Shown here one piece after another: positions 1 to 11,893 of a stretch of DNA of 64,000 nucleotides. Under the pieces are notes generated by a model. That model had not been told where the DNA came from. It did not search any database and saw only the letters and a list, made by a program, of their open reading frames with translations. Every line of letters begins with the position of its first letter. Position 1 is the first letter of the stretch. The stretch is from the NCBI RefSeq assembly GCF_000002595.2, contig NC_057017.1, forward strand, positions 2,318,067 to 2,382,066. Reading direction: 5' to 3'. A program made the translations under genes and the position numbers. Source of the DNA: Chlamydomonas reinhardtii. Lineage: Eukaryota; Chlorophyta; Chlorophyceae; Chlamydomonadales; Chlamydomonadaceae.

Positions 1-1
1 G

Positions 2-667
2 GCCGCCGCGGCGGTGGCGGCGGCGCCGTTTGCATCGGCGGCGGCGGCGGAAGTGCGCGACACGGCTTCTGCCGCTGCTGCACTCGAGGTTGCCGGGATT
101 GCTGCTACTGCTGCTATGGGTCCAACCGCCGCCGCGCCGTGCGCAGTTGGATGGCTGCTGTCCGCCCTGCTACTGCTACTGCTAGGGCTGGTGGGGTCGG
201 CAGTAGCGGCCGCATTTTGGTACGGCGACGCGCAGCGCGCTGCCCCTCCTGCTGGCGCCGGCGCTGGTGCCACCAAGCCGCCCCGCTGCTTCCCAGTCCG
301 CATGTGGCGGCTGCTCCATTGCGACGTGGCTGCTGCGGGCAGTGGCAACGACCCACGCGGTGGCAGCGGCAGCGGCGGCCGACCCCTGCCGCCAGCGGCA
401 CCGCGGCCACCGCCACCGCCACCCGCAATGACAAGGGCGCGGGGCATGCACTGCACCGGCAGCAGCGCTGGCGAGAGCATCGGAGGGGCTGTGCGTCGGC
501 GTCGCACCACCGCCGCCGCTCCCGCCACCGCCACCGCCGCAGCGCCCGTCACACCTGCGGCTGGCTGCCTAGGCTGCCCCGGAGCCGCTGGGTCTGGAAG
601 CAGGAAGGTGCCGGCGCCGAGCATGTCTGCTGCAAATAAAGCAACTGACGAGCTGGCGATGAGCTAG
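2..667 (+). CDS. 3'-terminal coding exon of an unrecognised gene entering from the left edge
   Basis: An open frame runs from the first bases of the window to a TAG at 665-667, so this is probably the last exon of a gene that begins outside. The translation is Ala-rich. It has one strongly hydrophobic stretch near residues 46-68 (core LLSALLLLLLGLVG) that reads as a single membrane helix, followed by a Gly/Pro/Ala-rich tail with no domain I recognise. Codons mostly end in C or G, as in the other genes here. A TGTAA at about 1036-1040 could be its polyadenylation signal. The low complexity means the frame could also be open by chance, and the minus strand is partly open too, so confidence is moderate. 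Confidence 0.4.
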   Translation, partial: AAAAVAAAPFASAAAAEVRDTASAAAALEVAGIAATAAMGPTAAAPCAVGWLLSALLLLLLGLVGSAVAAAFWYGDAQRAAPPAGAGAGATKPPRCFPVRMWRLLHCDVAAAGSGNDPRGGSGSGGRPLPPAAPRPPPPPPAMTRARGMHCTGSSAGESIGGAVRRRRTTAAAPATATAAAPVTPAAGCLGCPGAAGSGSRKVPAPSMSAANKATDELAMS

Positions 668-2515
668 CGCGAGACGATGACGATATCGGGCGCGTGCTGC
701 GGCCGTGAAGTTCGCGGGCTTGTGGCTGTCGAGGCACGCTGCTAAGGGGCTTCGCGGCTACTGGCTGCTGCTTCGCGCTGCTGCTGCGACGCTGCAGTTT
801 GCAACTGATAGCGATAGCGTGTCGCAGGTCTCTCGGAGCCTGGAGCTCGTGAGCCCCAAAAAGGTCGAGGCCCTCCCGGACCGCACGGCTGGCCTGCCTG
901 CAAGCTTCGCAGTTCTACAGTCGGCTGCACAGAGAAGGCTATAAACGCATGCACGGCGCGCCGAGCCGAGCCCGCGCCAAGCAAACGCAACCAGTCATAG
1001 ACCGCACAGGCATGTGGTGTCTGGTTCGAGCAGCTTCGAGGCGTGCTGTAATTCTGTGCCAAAATAATATACACTGGCGCGCGCGGGGGTTCCCCCTCCA
1101 CGCCAGTGCCACACACCCATTCAGCCGTGCCATACCATGGACGTGCCAGCCAGTGCGCACTTCCCTCGAACCCCCAGTGTGCCTTGCGCGACGCCCGTTT
1201 GACCCCGCCCCCTCCTCCACCGACCACCCATTTCGTTCTCCCCTCGTGACTTATTGCCTTGCCGTGATGCTCCGATAGCTCGATAGCTTGCACAGCGTGG
1301 CCCACCCGGAGTTGCAGCACGTGCACACACGCCCTGATGGCTCCTCCTGGACCTAGTGCCAATCATACCGGAAAGCTCTGAAGCTCGAGCTGGCCAGCAG
1401 CGACGCGAATGGCAGTTCTTGTCACGGCGCCACGGCGGATGCCTTCTCGCGTTAGCTTCGCCGGCGCTCTACTTCAAGCATGAGGTATAAGGGAGTATAA
1501 GGTGTGTTGCTTAATCATACGCACGGCAAACCATGCCCTGGCTCTGCCGGTAAGTTGGAACGAGGTCACGACCAAGTTGGGACTGTGCCTAGGGCCCTCG
1601 CGCACGCCAAGCGAGAAATTGACGACGCATTGGCGCAGCATTGCTAAGTTATCGCACGTTTGAGCTTGCACTTGAATTAAAGAGGGTCTGGAACCAACAG
1701 CGAACCGCAGCCCCAACTAAGCGACCCGCTCTCAGCGCGTGCTGCTTGCGTAGAGCATGGAAGCAACATGTAGAGTCCATTGAAGCTTTGCGAGAGCCGA
1801 TCTTGTGCCGGGAAAACAGCCGTCGGTCCCGTGGGTCCCGCTGTGGCACACGTTTGGGCACAACCCGCGCCTTCTCGTTCCGGTACCCGAGCCCGCAGCG
1901 AGCCCAAAAGCGCTGGGTTGCGCGAGCCGGCCCTGGAGACCACGCTTCGCAGCTCAGTCGAGACCGCGGCCGAGCAAGTCGCCTGGCCGTGCACGCTCTG
2001 GCCAGCAGAGCTGTGCCCAAGCTAGCAGCACAGAACTTCCGCGCGCGGCGTCCAGAGAAAGCCGAGCCCTGGAGAAGAAAAGGCACCGCGCAGTGTCTAG
2101 ACTGCCTGCGGTGGTCCGCGACCCCTATACACATCAGTAAGCGCCCACAAGAAGAGCAAGCTCAGAGAGAAAGAGCCAAAAGAGCGCCGCGCGGTGAAAA
2201 GCCCTTGCCTCTGCGTCTGGCGAACGTGAGCCCAATGCCTAATAGTTGTAACAGGTAGCCCTGTGAACACACATGAGCAAGCAATTTGCGCGGAGCTTTA
2301 GGGCGCTTGTAGCAATGACAGGGCGCCCCGGTCCCCATCCCGGGTTCCGCCCATTTTACGCCCTGCGCAGCGTAGAGAACCTTAATTCACAGCAGCAACC
2401 ATTCAAAGTTGCAGACTTACACCCAGCATTTAACGCACGCGCCTCTGTCCAAACAGAGCTGCACACAGACCCGGAACAGAGCCCGGCTCTTTCCTTTCTC
2501 CGTGCTCTCAGCAAC

Positions 2516-4584
2516 ATGGCGTCTCTGAAACCACTTTCTGCTAAAGCACTGGCCTGCGCCAGGTAAGCAGGAGTGTTGGGGCCGGGGGCGAAAAGCCAGG
2601 GAGCCTGTTCGGGGCAGGCCTGGGTCCTGCCTTTGGGACAATTTACTGAGCATATCTTCAGAATGCTATGTCGCCTAGTTGTCTAGCCTGTCCGTGGCGC
2701 ATTTGCGCTGCTGTGGGGCATACGCGCTTCTGACACTTCCGGACCCTGTTCGACTCTGCAGGCTGCCTTCTGCTGGTGCGCTGCGTTCTTCCTCGCGCAT
2801 TCTTGCTGCACCTCCTCTCAGCAGGTGCGTGCGTAGTGGGTGGGTTCTTGGGTCTCGGTCGGCCGGTGGGTTCGGCGCGCAACTGCGACTGCCGCAACAG
2901 CGAGCGAGCGCTGCTGGTCAAACCAGTCAGAGAACTTCCCGTTCTTGCTTCCGGTGCTGGTCAACGCGGGTCGCACTTGTCGAGGGCAAACCGACGCTTA
3001 CGGCTTGCTCCTGGCCCCTGACCGGCCAGTAGCGCACTCGCCCCGCCTACCGCATGCGACTTACCCGTCCCTTCCTGCCTCCCTTCTTCCCGCAGGAGTG
3101 CCGCCGGCCGCGCACAGGCCACCTCGCGGGTGGTCCAGGCGGCGACGTCTCCCCGCATGTCGTTTGCCCGCGCCAAGGTGCACGCCGCGCAGTCCATCGC
3201 CCGCCGCCCCGAGCCCACGGAGGCAGCCACCGAGCCCAAACTGAAGGTGTTGCTCAAGTCCATCGGCGCCAAGGTCGCCAACCTCCTCAAGCCCAAGCCC
3301 GCCCCGCTGCAGCCGCTTGCCACCTACATCCTGCCGGACGGCGTCCTCTCTCCCGAGGCCGACCCCTCCTCTTCCTCCGGCCTCGCCCGCCTCAAGGCCC
3401 TGGGCCTCCGCCTGCACTCCCGCTTCTCCATCTGGGTGGACCAGGTCGTGTACGAGTGCAAGGAACTCCGCGACCTCATCCGGTACGGCCCCAGCCGCGG
3501 CCGCCTCCCCGCGCCGGCGCTGACGCCGCAGCAGGTGGCTCTGGCACTCGCCCAGGAGGAGGAGGTGTTTCGGCTGTCCGACACGCCACCCGTGCCGCGG
3601 ACCGTGGCGGCGCTGGCCGGACCCCTGCCGCCCCGCCGCGGCAGCCGCCTCGCAGCGCTGCTGCGCCGGCTGCTGCGCCAGGCCGCGGCCCTGCTGACGC
3701 CTCGCAAGGCGGCGGCGGCGCAGCGGCCCTCCACCACCTCCTCTACCTCTGCGGGCGCCTCCTCTGCAGCGGCTGAGCCGGCGGCCGGCGCTGGCGCTGC
3801 CGAGGTGCTGGATACCTCGCCCTCGCTGCCCGTGTCGCTGCACGCCAGCACTGCCAATGAGAGCGACACGCCCTTCGCGGCCACGACCGCGCCAGTGGCG
3901 GCGGCAGCGCACGAGATCGCTGACGACGATGACTGGGTGCGGCGCGTGTGGGCCCGCGCCGCCGCCGCCGCCGCCGCCGACGCCGGCAGCACCGGCAGCA
4001 GCACCGCCGGCAGCAGCAGGCGGCAGTCCTTCGTGTCCGGCTCCAGCTGCGAGCCCGCCGCCGCCGCCGTCGGCAGCAGCCGCAACAACACCAGCAGTGG
4101 CGGCCTGTCCGCCTCGGACTCGGCCGGCACCGCCACCTCAGCCTCCGCCGACATGGTCACTGCTGCGGACTATGCACTCGTGGAGCCCGCCGGCGCTGAT
4201 GAGGTTGACGAGGAGGAGGAGGCTGACGGCAGCAGCAGCAACAACGAAGACACGACCCACTACTCGCAACTGGCGCGCTACGCCTCCTCCTCGTCCTCGT
4301 CCGCCCCTTCGGATGATGACAGCGAGAGCGGTGGTGAGAACGTGGAGGATACCGGGAGCCGGCGGCACCAGAAGCAGGGGCGCCTGGCCGCGATGAGTGG
4401 CAAAGCTGGGCACGGCGCCCGCGTGGGCGCATGGGTGGCGGCTAGCCGGGCGGCGGCTGGCAGTGGCGGCCTGAAGCAGCAGCGGCGGCGGCAGGCGGTG
4501 GCGGTGGCGGCAAGCGGCTACCAGCTCGTGAAGATGGCGCGGCCGGCAACTGCCGCTGTGTACGATGAAGGCCTCATGGGCTAA
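2516..4584 (+). CDS. Unrecognised Ser/Ala-rich protein with a possible targeting peptide (left-arm copy)
   Basis: The model has two exons, 2516-2562 and 3096-4584, joined in frame across a 533-bp intron (CCAG|gtaagc ... cccgcag|GAGT), giving 511 aa. Exon 1 begins MASLKPLSAKALACAR, and the joined N-terminus is basic and rich in Ala/Ser like an organelle transit peptide. Residues about 40-150 are more ordered (IGAKVANLLKPKPAPLQPL, VVYECKELRDLIRYGP). A low-complexity Ala/Ser region follows, with an acidic DEVDEEEE stretch, a Ser run and a basic C-terminus. I recognise no domain. A second copy at 57640-59714 in the other inverted-repeat arm supports the exon model, since both splice sites and both stops are conserved. 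TGTAA at 5500-5504 fits as polyadenylation signal. Confidence 0.75.
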
Positions 4585-4766
4585 GTGCTGCTGACTAGAT
4601 TGGGTGATCGATAATGAGTGACGGGGTAACTGTAGGCGGCTGGGGCTCAGCCGGTGAGACGGAGTAACAAGTTCTGCCGAGTGATGATCAGCTGGTAACT
4701 ATCAGCAAGGTGGCATGGGTACATCTGTGCGTGGGGAAGTATATGGAGGGCAGGGTGCGGTGAGTC

Positions 4767-5098
4767 CAAAGGCGGGATATGGTACTTGTTTGTCAACGTA
4801 GCTAGGGACGTGGTATGCGGAGACCAGGCGAGCATTATACAAAGATAGAGCACTGATATCAGGAAGAGGCTCAATCAGTGACCCAATAATACCATGCTCG
4901 TGATCATTATAGGAATGGGGCCTGCCTGCCCCATTCCTATGAAACATGTTTGGTCACGAGCATGATATTTGGTCACTGATTGAGCCTCTACCTGTTATCA
5001 CTGCATGCTCTATCTGCTGTGTATAATGCTCGCCTGGTCTCCGCATACCACGTACGTCCCTAGCTACGTTGACAAACAAGTACCATATCCCGCCTTTG
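4767..5098. repeat. Local hairpin (inverted duplication, arms about 145-160 bp)
   Basis: The sequence from 4767 to about 4921 reappears as its imperfect reverse complement from about 4928 to 5098. The core is perfect: ataggaatggggc at 4909-4921 faces gccccattcctat at 4928-4940. The outer part contains shared words such as cgtagctaggg and gagcattatac. The other inverted-repeat arm (57304-57490) has only one half, so the hairpin formed in the left arm after the arms separated, or was lost from the right arm. It lies in the 3' region of the left-arm gene, so a transcript through it could fold. Confidence 0.8.
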
Positions 5099-5499
5099 AG
5101 CCTGATTGAGCCTCTTCCTGATATCACCCTAGGGTGCGTGCTGGGTTGTGAACGGGGTGAGTAGGGTAGGGTAGAAAGGGATCGCGTTGTGGCGCGTGCA
5201 GGCTTGTGCGCGGTGATCACCGTACGTGTGAGTTGGCTGGGGTGGATGTGGGGTTGAGACGTGGTGGGCTTCTTATAATGCCCAAGTGCAAGTGAGTGAT
5301 TTGAGGCTCGGTAAGCCCACCGTGATGTACTGGAAAGTGATACCGTAACTTCAGCGGGCATGGACTGATGACAGAAGAACTAAGTCAGCAAGGTGTTGTG
5401 GAATAAGAAAGCCATGGGCCCGCATGACGACGCTTAGGCTCGTATCCTGCTCGGGTGCGGTATCGAGTGTTGACAAGCAGGGCCCTGGAGCGGCTGAGT

Positions 5500-5504
5500 T
5501 GTAA
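5500..5504 (+). terminator. Probable polyadenylation signal of the left-arm gene
   Basis: TGTAA, the usual Chlamydomonas polyadenylation signal, lies about 915 bases after the stop at 4584. It is conserved in the right arm (56972-56976, reverse strand). Conservation in both copies makes it more credible than an isolated match. Confidence 0.45.
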
Positions 5505-5930
5505 ATAAACATTGAAAGCACGCACGACCAATGCCCGGTGCCCCGGTATAGGTGGTCATACAGTCGCGGCAAGGAACCAAATACGTACCCATCGTGAGAC
5601 TTGCATGTCAATGAAATTGATTGGCACCAGGCTTCACGCAACGTTCAAGCACCAGGTAGGGTGGGCTCGCTCATGCCGCCGCCCCATGACGGGCGCATGC
5701 AACACAAACACGTTTGCAGCCGGCCGGCATCAGTACGGCAGCCCGCCGCTAAACACCTCCACGGCAGTAGCATGTGCGCTGTACTCATTCTGCCATTCCG
5801 AGTCCTCGACGAAGTCCATTGCCTTCGGCTCACCGCCCCTCGCCTCAAATTCCCGTTTGAGCGCATGCTCCTCACGAGCTGCCGTCACTCCCTCCACGCG
5901 CTCGGGTTCTGCCCTCGCGGCTGCAGGTGA

Positions 5931-7124
5931 CCCCCCCCCTGTGCTCCGCTAGTTCAGCGTGGTTGGGTTCATTTCGCTTGGGCAAGTACTTACAACCCCC
6001 ATCACCAGCTTCTGTGACGCTGCGCCGACCGCCCTGGGCGCAACCTGCTTAGCGTTGCAGCCCAATTAATATAAGAGATAAGAGTGTGGAGTAAAGGGCG
6101 TCAGCTGCAGAGGCTGTCGTGGCGTGCGGCAGCACCGGTGCTGCAATGAAGGTGCCTTGCAGCCACTGATCCAACTCATACCGTACTTGTCCTCACTGCC
6201 GCTCACACCGACTTCGTACAACATTATTTCTCCCCAATCCTTATCGCTGGCACGTGCCACTGCTCCAGCTCCCTCTGCCTCGCCCGGCTCTGCGGCGCCC
6301 GACCGCATACAGTACGTGCGCGTGCTTCTTCCCCTTCCCCTTCGCCTCCTCGTTTCCCTGCCCCTTCGCCTCCTCCTCATGTCACATCTGTGCTCCTTCC
6401 CCTGCCCAGCCTCCAGGCGTTGCTGCAGCCACCAGAGCAACGCCCGGAAGCAGGTGTGCAAGGGCAACCGCCGCAACGTACGACCTACGCGCCGGTCCCG
6501 AGCAGGCCTGACGTGCCCGGTAAAGCCCTTAATGCGCTGATAACTGGGTCAAGGCACCTCAGGAATGCAGTGGTTACAACCACATTAGATTATCTCAGGC
6601 AGCACCCATCGAGTGAGTGTGCGTGCGTCCACGTGTCAGGACTGCACGACGCGCCGGGTCAACATTTGCCCCAGGGGACCCACACAGCTTTAGTGTACAT
6701 ACCGCCAGACATGCAAGGTGCACCTAGGTGGGCCGTGAATGTAAGAATACCCAGATGATGAGCTTGCTCATGGATGCATAATTCTACTGGATAAAATCAG
6801 ACATGGAGGCTTTGGCGTTGGCACGGCAATGCACGCATGCCTGCTAAGACGCGCTTTAACAGCGCGATCGCACGCGGGCACCATGTGGGCCTGAATGATA
6901 AAACGCGTGCAAAGCGCGGTGAGATACGAAAGAATCGCTACCTGCACCCCTGCAACCCACATCACCGCCTCCACCATCTTCCAACTACCAAACGTACGCC
7001 AACTGCTCGATCGCATCAAGCTCAAAGCACTCAAGAGGAGCATTCAGCAGGGTGAAGCATTGAACAGCCCAACATGACCATGTCATTAGGAAGCGCGCCC
7101 CGGATGTATGGAATGCCGTAAAGC
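5931..7124. other. Intergenic region, no convincing gene
   Basis: This stretch follows the end of the outer left arm and contains the likely 3' UTR of the minus-strand alcohol dehydrogenase. It has pyrimidine-rich tracts around 6250-6420 and short open frames of up to about 138 codons. No frame has conserved motifs or convincing splice sites. Confidence 0.5.
6574..6578 (-). terminator. Possible polyadenylation signal of the CAD-type dehydrogenase
   Basis: This is TGTAA on the minus strand (ttaca on the plus strand), about 650 bases past the dehydrogenase stop. I saw no nearer match, but the distance makes it only a candidate. Confidence 0.3.
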
Positions 7125-7125
7125 C

Positions 7126-7228
7126 GGCAGCTGCTGCTACTGCCGCCACCGTTGCAGCCGCTGCTACTGCCGCCACCGTTGCAGCCGCTGCTACTGCCGC
7201 CACCGCTCCAGCTGCTGCTACTGCCGCT
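7126..7228. repeat. Short tandem repeat, unit about 27 bp, three to four copies
   Basis: Units of the type gctgctactgccgccaccgt repeat directly downstream of the dehydrogenase stop codon, so they lie in its 3' UTR. The last unit is diverged and reaches the stop codon. Confidence 0.75.
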
Positions 7229-10200
7229 TTACTCCCAGTCGCTGGTCAGCACCACGCGGTAGCGGGCCTTGCCGGACAGCACGTGCTGCATAGCCTCGTT
7301 CACCTGATGGGGGGTGGGCGGAAGGGGGCACAGTGGGTGCAGGAGGGAATGGATGGGCGGGGGCGGGTAGGTACGATGGGAGCCTGGAAGGAGCCCCGCC
7401 CGCACCGATGGCAGCTGTCATGCATCATCGAAGACATACTATGACATGCACGAACCCGGCGCTCAAGCCCAGGGATGGTGCTGGGTCTTGGTTTACTCGG
7501 CATTTGAACGCACTCAGCCCCCTTCCACGCACACCTTGCTGAGCGGCATGGTCTCCACCAGCGGCTTGACGCCGTGTACGGCCGAGAACTCCAGCATCTC
7601 CTTCATGTCGGCGCGACCGCCCACGATGGAGCCAACGACCTGCAGGATGCGGCGGCGGGCGTCGTCAGACGTGTGTAAGTTTGAGGCGGCGTGCGTCAGT
7701 GCGAGAGCCAGGGTGCGGCTAAGCCTTGCTAGTCACTGCGACCTGCCCCAGGGGTTTCGGGGTCTGGGTCTCGGTTTATTGTTAATATGGTTTCCATAAC
7801 GCCGTCCAGCCCGCTTCCTATACCCCCTTCATTAATTCGCCTCCGCACCTTCTTCTGGTTGAACACCAGGTCCTGCAAGTTGACGGTCATGGAGGCGCCG
7901 CCGCCGGGGATGCCCACCTGGGGATGACCGGTGGGGCGGGTGCATGAGCGTCAGACGGGGCGTGGGAGGAGGGGAGGATTGCATGGGGCAAGGAAGTGGC
8001 AGCACTTGTGGCGGCCACAAGAGCTGGCTTTATGAGTTCAGTCCCTTAGCCCGATTCACGACATAACCGGATACGGACCGAATGCGTGCGCCAGTGGTGC
8101 CCCAGGCGCGTGCACCCATCTGACCTTCCGTGCCTGACTCTCTGGCCTAACTACTTCATTTGTGATCCTGTGCATGTCTGCCTGCTACTTTGTCGGTCTC
8201 ACCTGCACCAGCGAGCCGTCGACCTTGAGCAGGGCCATGAGCTCGGTGGTTGACACGTCCGAGCTGGCGGTGTTAATGATGATGTCGAACTTGCTCTTGT
8301 AGGCCGCGTTGTCCTTGTTCCAGATCATGAAGTTGTGCGCGCCGAACTCGCGGCACTCCTTCTCCTGCAGGGGTGGGGACGAATCACATCGGCGCAACGT
8401 AAGGATCGGTGGGGCGATGCGCCGTTGCAAGGAAGGGCGGCCGATGTGCGTTTAGAAGGCATAATTCTCATCGGGCAGACCTGTGGGATGTGCCCTCCAA
8501 GAAGCGTTCCCAAATCTACCTCAGGTCCCCTTACCTTCTCGGGGCGGCCGGAGATGGCGGTGACCTCAGCGCCCATCTTGCGCGCGTACTGCATGGCGAA
8601 AGGAAACAAGGTGGAAGTTGCGCGTCAGTCTACTTTCCAGATACACTCACGCACACACGCAGGCGGTTCCCCTGTCAACATAGGCACACATGCACACGAG
8701 CACACGATCACACACGCACGTATTCCCCCCGCTTCGCCCCTCCCGCCCACCCACCCACCCACCCCCCACACAAACACACACACAGACCTTGCCCCCACCT
8801 GCAACGCCAGGTGGCCAAGGCCGCCCACGCCCATGACCGCCACAGACATGTTGGGGCGCGTGACGTGCGCGCGCAGCGGCGCGTACACGGTGATGCCGGC
8901 GCACAGCAGCGGCGCGGCGGAGGCGGAGTCCAGGCCGTCCGGGATCTTGTGCGCGAAGTCGGCCTGCACGCGGCAGGTCTCCTGGAAGCCGCCGTGCTGG
9001 CCTGTGTGAGCGAGGGGCGGCAAGGAATTGCATCATCGATGGGGCTGAGCATGCAAGGGTGTGATAGGAGAAGATGTAATAAGGGTCAGTCTTCCAAAGT
9101 CGAAATCTAGTCGGAGTTGACAAGGACAGCCACTGACCCGTTGTCCGTCGGGCACCCAAGTTTCAACACGCCGGGTGGCACATGCCCCTGGACCCACCAA
9201 ACATGCAGAGGCCGGTGTAGCCCTTCTCGCACAGGTTGTCGTTACCGCGGATGCAGTTGCTGCAGCAGCGGCAGCTGTTGGAGATCCAGCCCACTCCCAC
9301 GCGGTCGCCGGCGCGGAGGCCGGTGACGTCACGGCCAGTGGCGGCCACGATGCCCACCACCTCGTGGCCGGGCACGAAGGGGAAGGCGGACACGCCCCAG
9401 TCGTTGATGGCCATGTGGATGTCCTGCATGCCGTTACCGTACATCAAACGTGTGCATGTGTGTGTGTGGGGGGGTGGGGGTGGGGTGGGGCGGGGGGAGT
9501 TGTAGATACCAGCCCAAACTAAACCGAACCCAATGCAAAGGGGGATTGTGGAGGTGGAGGTAGGGCAGTCAGGAACCCAGGCACGAGTTAACCGAGATTT
9601 AGGGAGGAGACTTGGGAGGAGCTGCTGGTTCCGTTTGGCTTGGGGAGAAACGGAAGCCAAACCACGCCAATCCAAGCCACGCGGCCTTGGCGACAAGCAC
9701 GGCCGGTGGCCCGAGGACGCAGCCCACATACACCTGGAGCCTCGCTACAGGGCGGGGCGTACGCCTAATACGCGCTCACCAACCCTCACCGTGTGGCACA
9801 GGCCGTTGTGGGTGACCTTGATATCGATCTCACTGGGTCCCAGCTCGCCCACCGAGTGGGTGAAGGGGCTCAGCGGCTTATTGGGTTCGGTGGCAGCATA
9901 GCCGCGGCGGGACAGCAGCTTGGCGGTGGTGGCCTGGCGCATGCCACACGGCACGAAACACATACGGTTGCACATGGAAGACACACCGGGTAGACACGGA
10001 ACAAGTAAGGCTAGGGTACACGGATACACAACGTGTGCGGCAGAAGGACTGGTAGAGGGGCGTTGCGTGCGGGGCAGCATGCAGCATTGCCTCGAGGAGG
10101 TTGGGAAAGAGTCTTGGATCCAAGCACTCGCTTTAACCGATGCCCCACGGCCCCACTGCCATGTCGTCACAGGGGACAGTCGCACCTGGTGGCTGGTCGC

Positions 10201-10353
10201 CTGCTTGCCAATCTCCTTGAACTTGACAACATGGGTGGCGGTGCGGCGCGCGGGGCGGGCGAAGCTGCCAGGCAGGTGAATGGTGGTGGGGAGCAAGATG
10301 CCGATGGGCAGGGATAGGTGAGGTTGGGAGCAAGTACGGGGCGCGGGTGACAA
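7229..10353 (-). CDS. Zinc-dependent medium-chain alcohol dehydrogenase, cinnamyl-alcohol-dehydrogenase (CAD) type
   Basis: Nine exons join in frame to 401 aa: 10186-10353, 9790-9933, 9198-9423, 8799-9001, 8535-8588, 8203-8364, 7849-7917, 7535-7639, 7229-7303. Family features are in order. The catalytic-zinc Cys is in HNGLCHTD (about residue 101) and the zinc His/Glu in GHEVVG. The structural-zinc cluster is CRCCSNCIRGNDNLC. GGFQE and the cofactor loop VMGVGGLGHLALQ follow, with GSLVQVGIPGGG near the C-terminus. CAD-type enzymes reduce aldehydes to alcohols with NADPH. The substrate cannot be read from sequence, and green algae lack classical lignin, so a broad aldehyde reductase role is likely. 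The N-terminal 55 residues are basic and Ser/Arg-rich, possibly a transit peptide. The start at 10353 is the least certain part. Confidence 0.9.
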
Positions 10354-11893
10354 CGGGCGTTCGCAAGGCGTCCAGCGGAGGCCATGGCGGGCATGGGAAG
10401 CTAGGGTTGCGCTGTTGAAGCCAGGCTACGCGCTGCCTTGCTCTGATCCTCACCTGGCGACAGACCTGCAGACCTGCATTGACGTTGCCATAAATATGAA
10501 GCCGGAAATGGGAAAGCGTTAGCCGATTGTGTCAAGGATTCGACTTTTCTGCCGCAGCCGCGTTGCAGCATGCCTCACCGCGCGCCTATCAGCAACCAGT
10601 GCCGAGGCCTTGGTCGTGGTCATCTCCATGGTAGTATAAGTGCAAGGGCGGGCAGAGTTCACGCGAGTGTTGCAGTGGTTAGGTTCCCTGTGAGCTACCG
10701 TTGTCGCGCCGAAACTGCTGAAACTGAAGGTCTTAGTGTATGTCGACTATTTGGTGTTCAGGCTCGAGCAGACTCGCCAGGATATATGCGCGCACTTTCC
10801 GTGACGCAGTACGAGACCGGTCAATCCGGCATCGAAAAGCCTTGTGAATTTGAAAGCCAGTTGTATACAGAATGGTAGACGTATGGAAGGTAGCACCGGT
10901 CTTGGCCAATTTGTGTTTTACTCCACTGACGCAGTTGACGCCACCTTTGGCGCTGGCACTTTATTAGACATGTATGTAACATCCAGCCCATGATTATGCT
11001 TGGTTGTTGCTGTCTTACTCTACTTCGCTGCATCCGAACAATCCATGTGCGAGCAAAGCAGCGCGCTACCGATCGCGGATGCAAACATACGCGATGGAAC
11101 TTTCATGTTATGCATTTGTCTCGAGCGACCTGCCCTGGGCACAGTTCGGTTCCGTGCCGGGTCCTTCCCTTACCCATCATGGAACCCACACACCCACACA
11201 CGCAGCGCGACCAAATCAACGCTCAAGTAGCAGAGCAGAATCGTTACAGGGGAATGCTGGTCGCGCCGTTTGCAACATGACCTAAGCCTCTCCCTACTCG
11301 AGCCCCGCGCTGTCTTGAAGCTGTGCGGTGTGCAGCGGCTTTGACCTCGAAACGTCTGATCTGCACCCCCGCGCGCGCATGGTCGATGCCTCAAGCAACC
11401 TGTGCATGAAATACAGCTCTCCACACGAAAGTCTTGGACTGTTTCTGCTTCCACATGCCTTAGCCCATGCCAACTGCTTTCTTCTCCCTCATACAGTATC
11501 TAGAGCCTGCAGCAGTATCCTTTGCAACTGCTAGCTCCTTGTCAGCTCTCCCTGCCCAGCACCCTCACCACACTGGCATGAAACCTTCAAACCTGCTTGC
11601 ATTACCTATAATCCTAACTTCTGGCTGACACTTGAATGATGCGCACAAGCTCTAGACAGCACACACATACGACTCCTGCCTGCGAAAATTTAACACACGC
11701 CACATAAGCTCAACCACCAGCAATGACACCTTGCAACACCAGCACCACTTCCAACCAGGTCGCCCCACAGATCTCGCCAGACACCACACCTCCACCCCGC
11801 CCATCTACACATGCACCTGCACGAACCCTGCATCCCCAGCAGCGGCAGCTAGCCAGGCGCTCCTCGGTCACAGCCTGGTGACCGCGCCTGCGC
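10354..11893. other. Intergenic region: dehydrogenase promoter side and OPR-gene 3' UTR
   Basis: The upstream region of the dehydrogenase and the likely 3' UTR of the OPR gene meet here. The stretch is less GC-rich than the genes, with short AT-rich runs around 10900-11000 and 11560-11720. I see no gene in it. Confidence 0.5.
11244..11248 (-). terminator. Possible polyadenylation signal of the OPR gene
   Basis: TGTAA on the minus strand, about 650 bases after the OPR stop codon. It is a candidate by motif and spacing only. Confidence 0.3.

Larger units (their letters stand above)
1040..5930. repeat. Outer inverted repeat, left arm
   Basis: This segment matches the reverse complement of about 56490-61180 over nearly its whole length. 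The match covers the upstream region, the two-exon gene at 2516-4584, its 3' region and the TGTAA at 5500-5504. The encoded proteins (511 and 514 aa) are nearly identical, while non-coding parts carry many substitutions and small indels, so the duplication is older than the central palindrome. A frame of about 205 codons at 1641-2258 stays open in both arms. It changes at many amino-acid positions, so I do not call it a gene. The ends are approximate because similarity fades gradually. Confidence 0.85.

Noticed and set aside
742-1362. 206-codon minus-strand frame partly shared with the right arm
   Set aside because: Only part is shared, the rest diverges, and there is no recognisable domain or splice support.
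1641-2258. 205-codon frame open in both outer arms (mirror at 59983-60630)
   Set aside because: It differs at many amino-acid positions between copies, has no motif and lies in the upstream region of the arm gene. Shared openness follows from shared descent.
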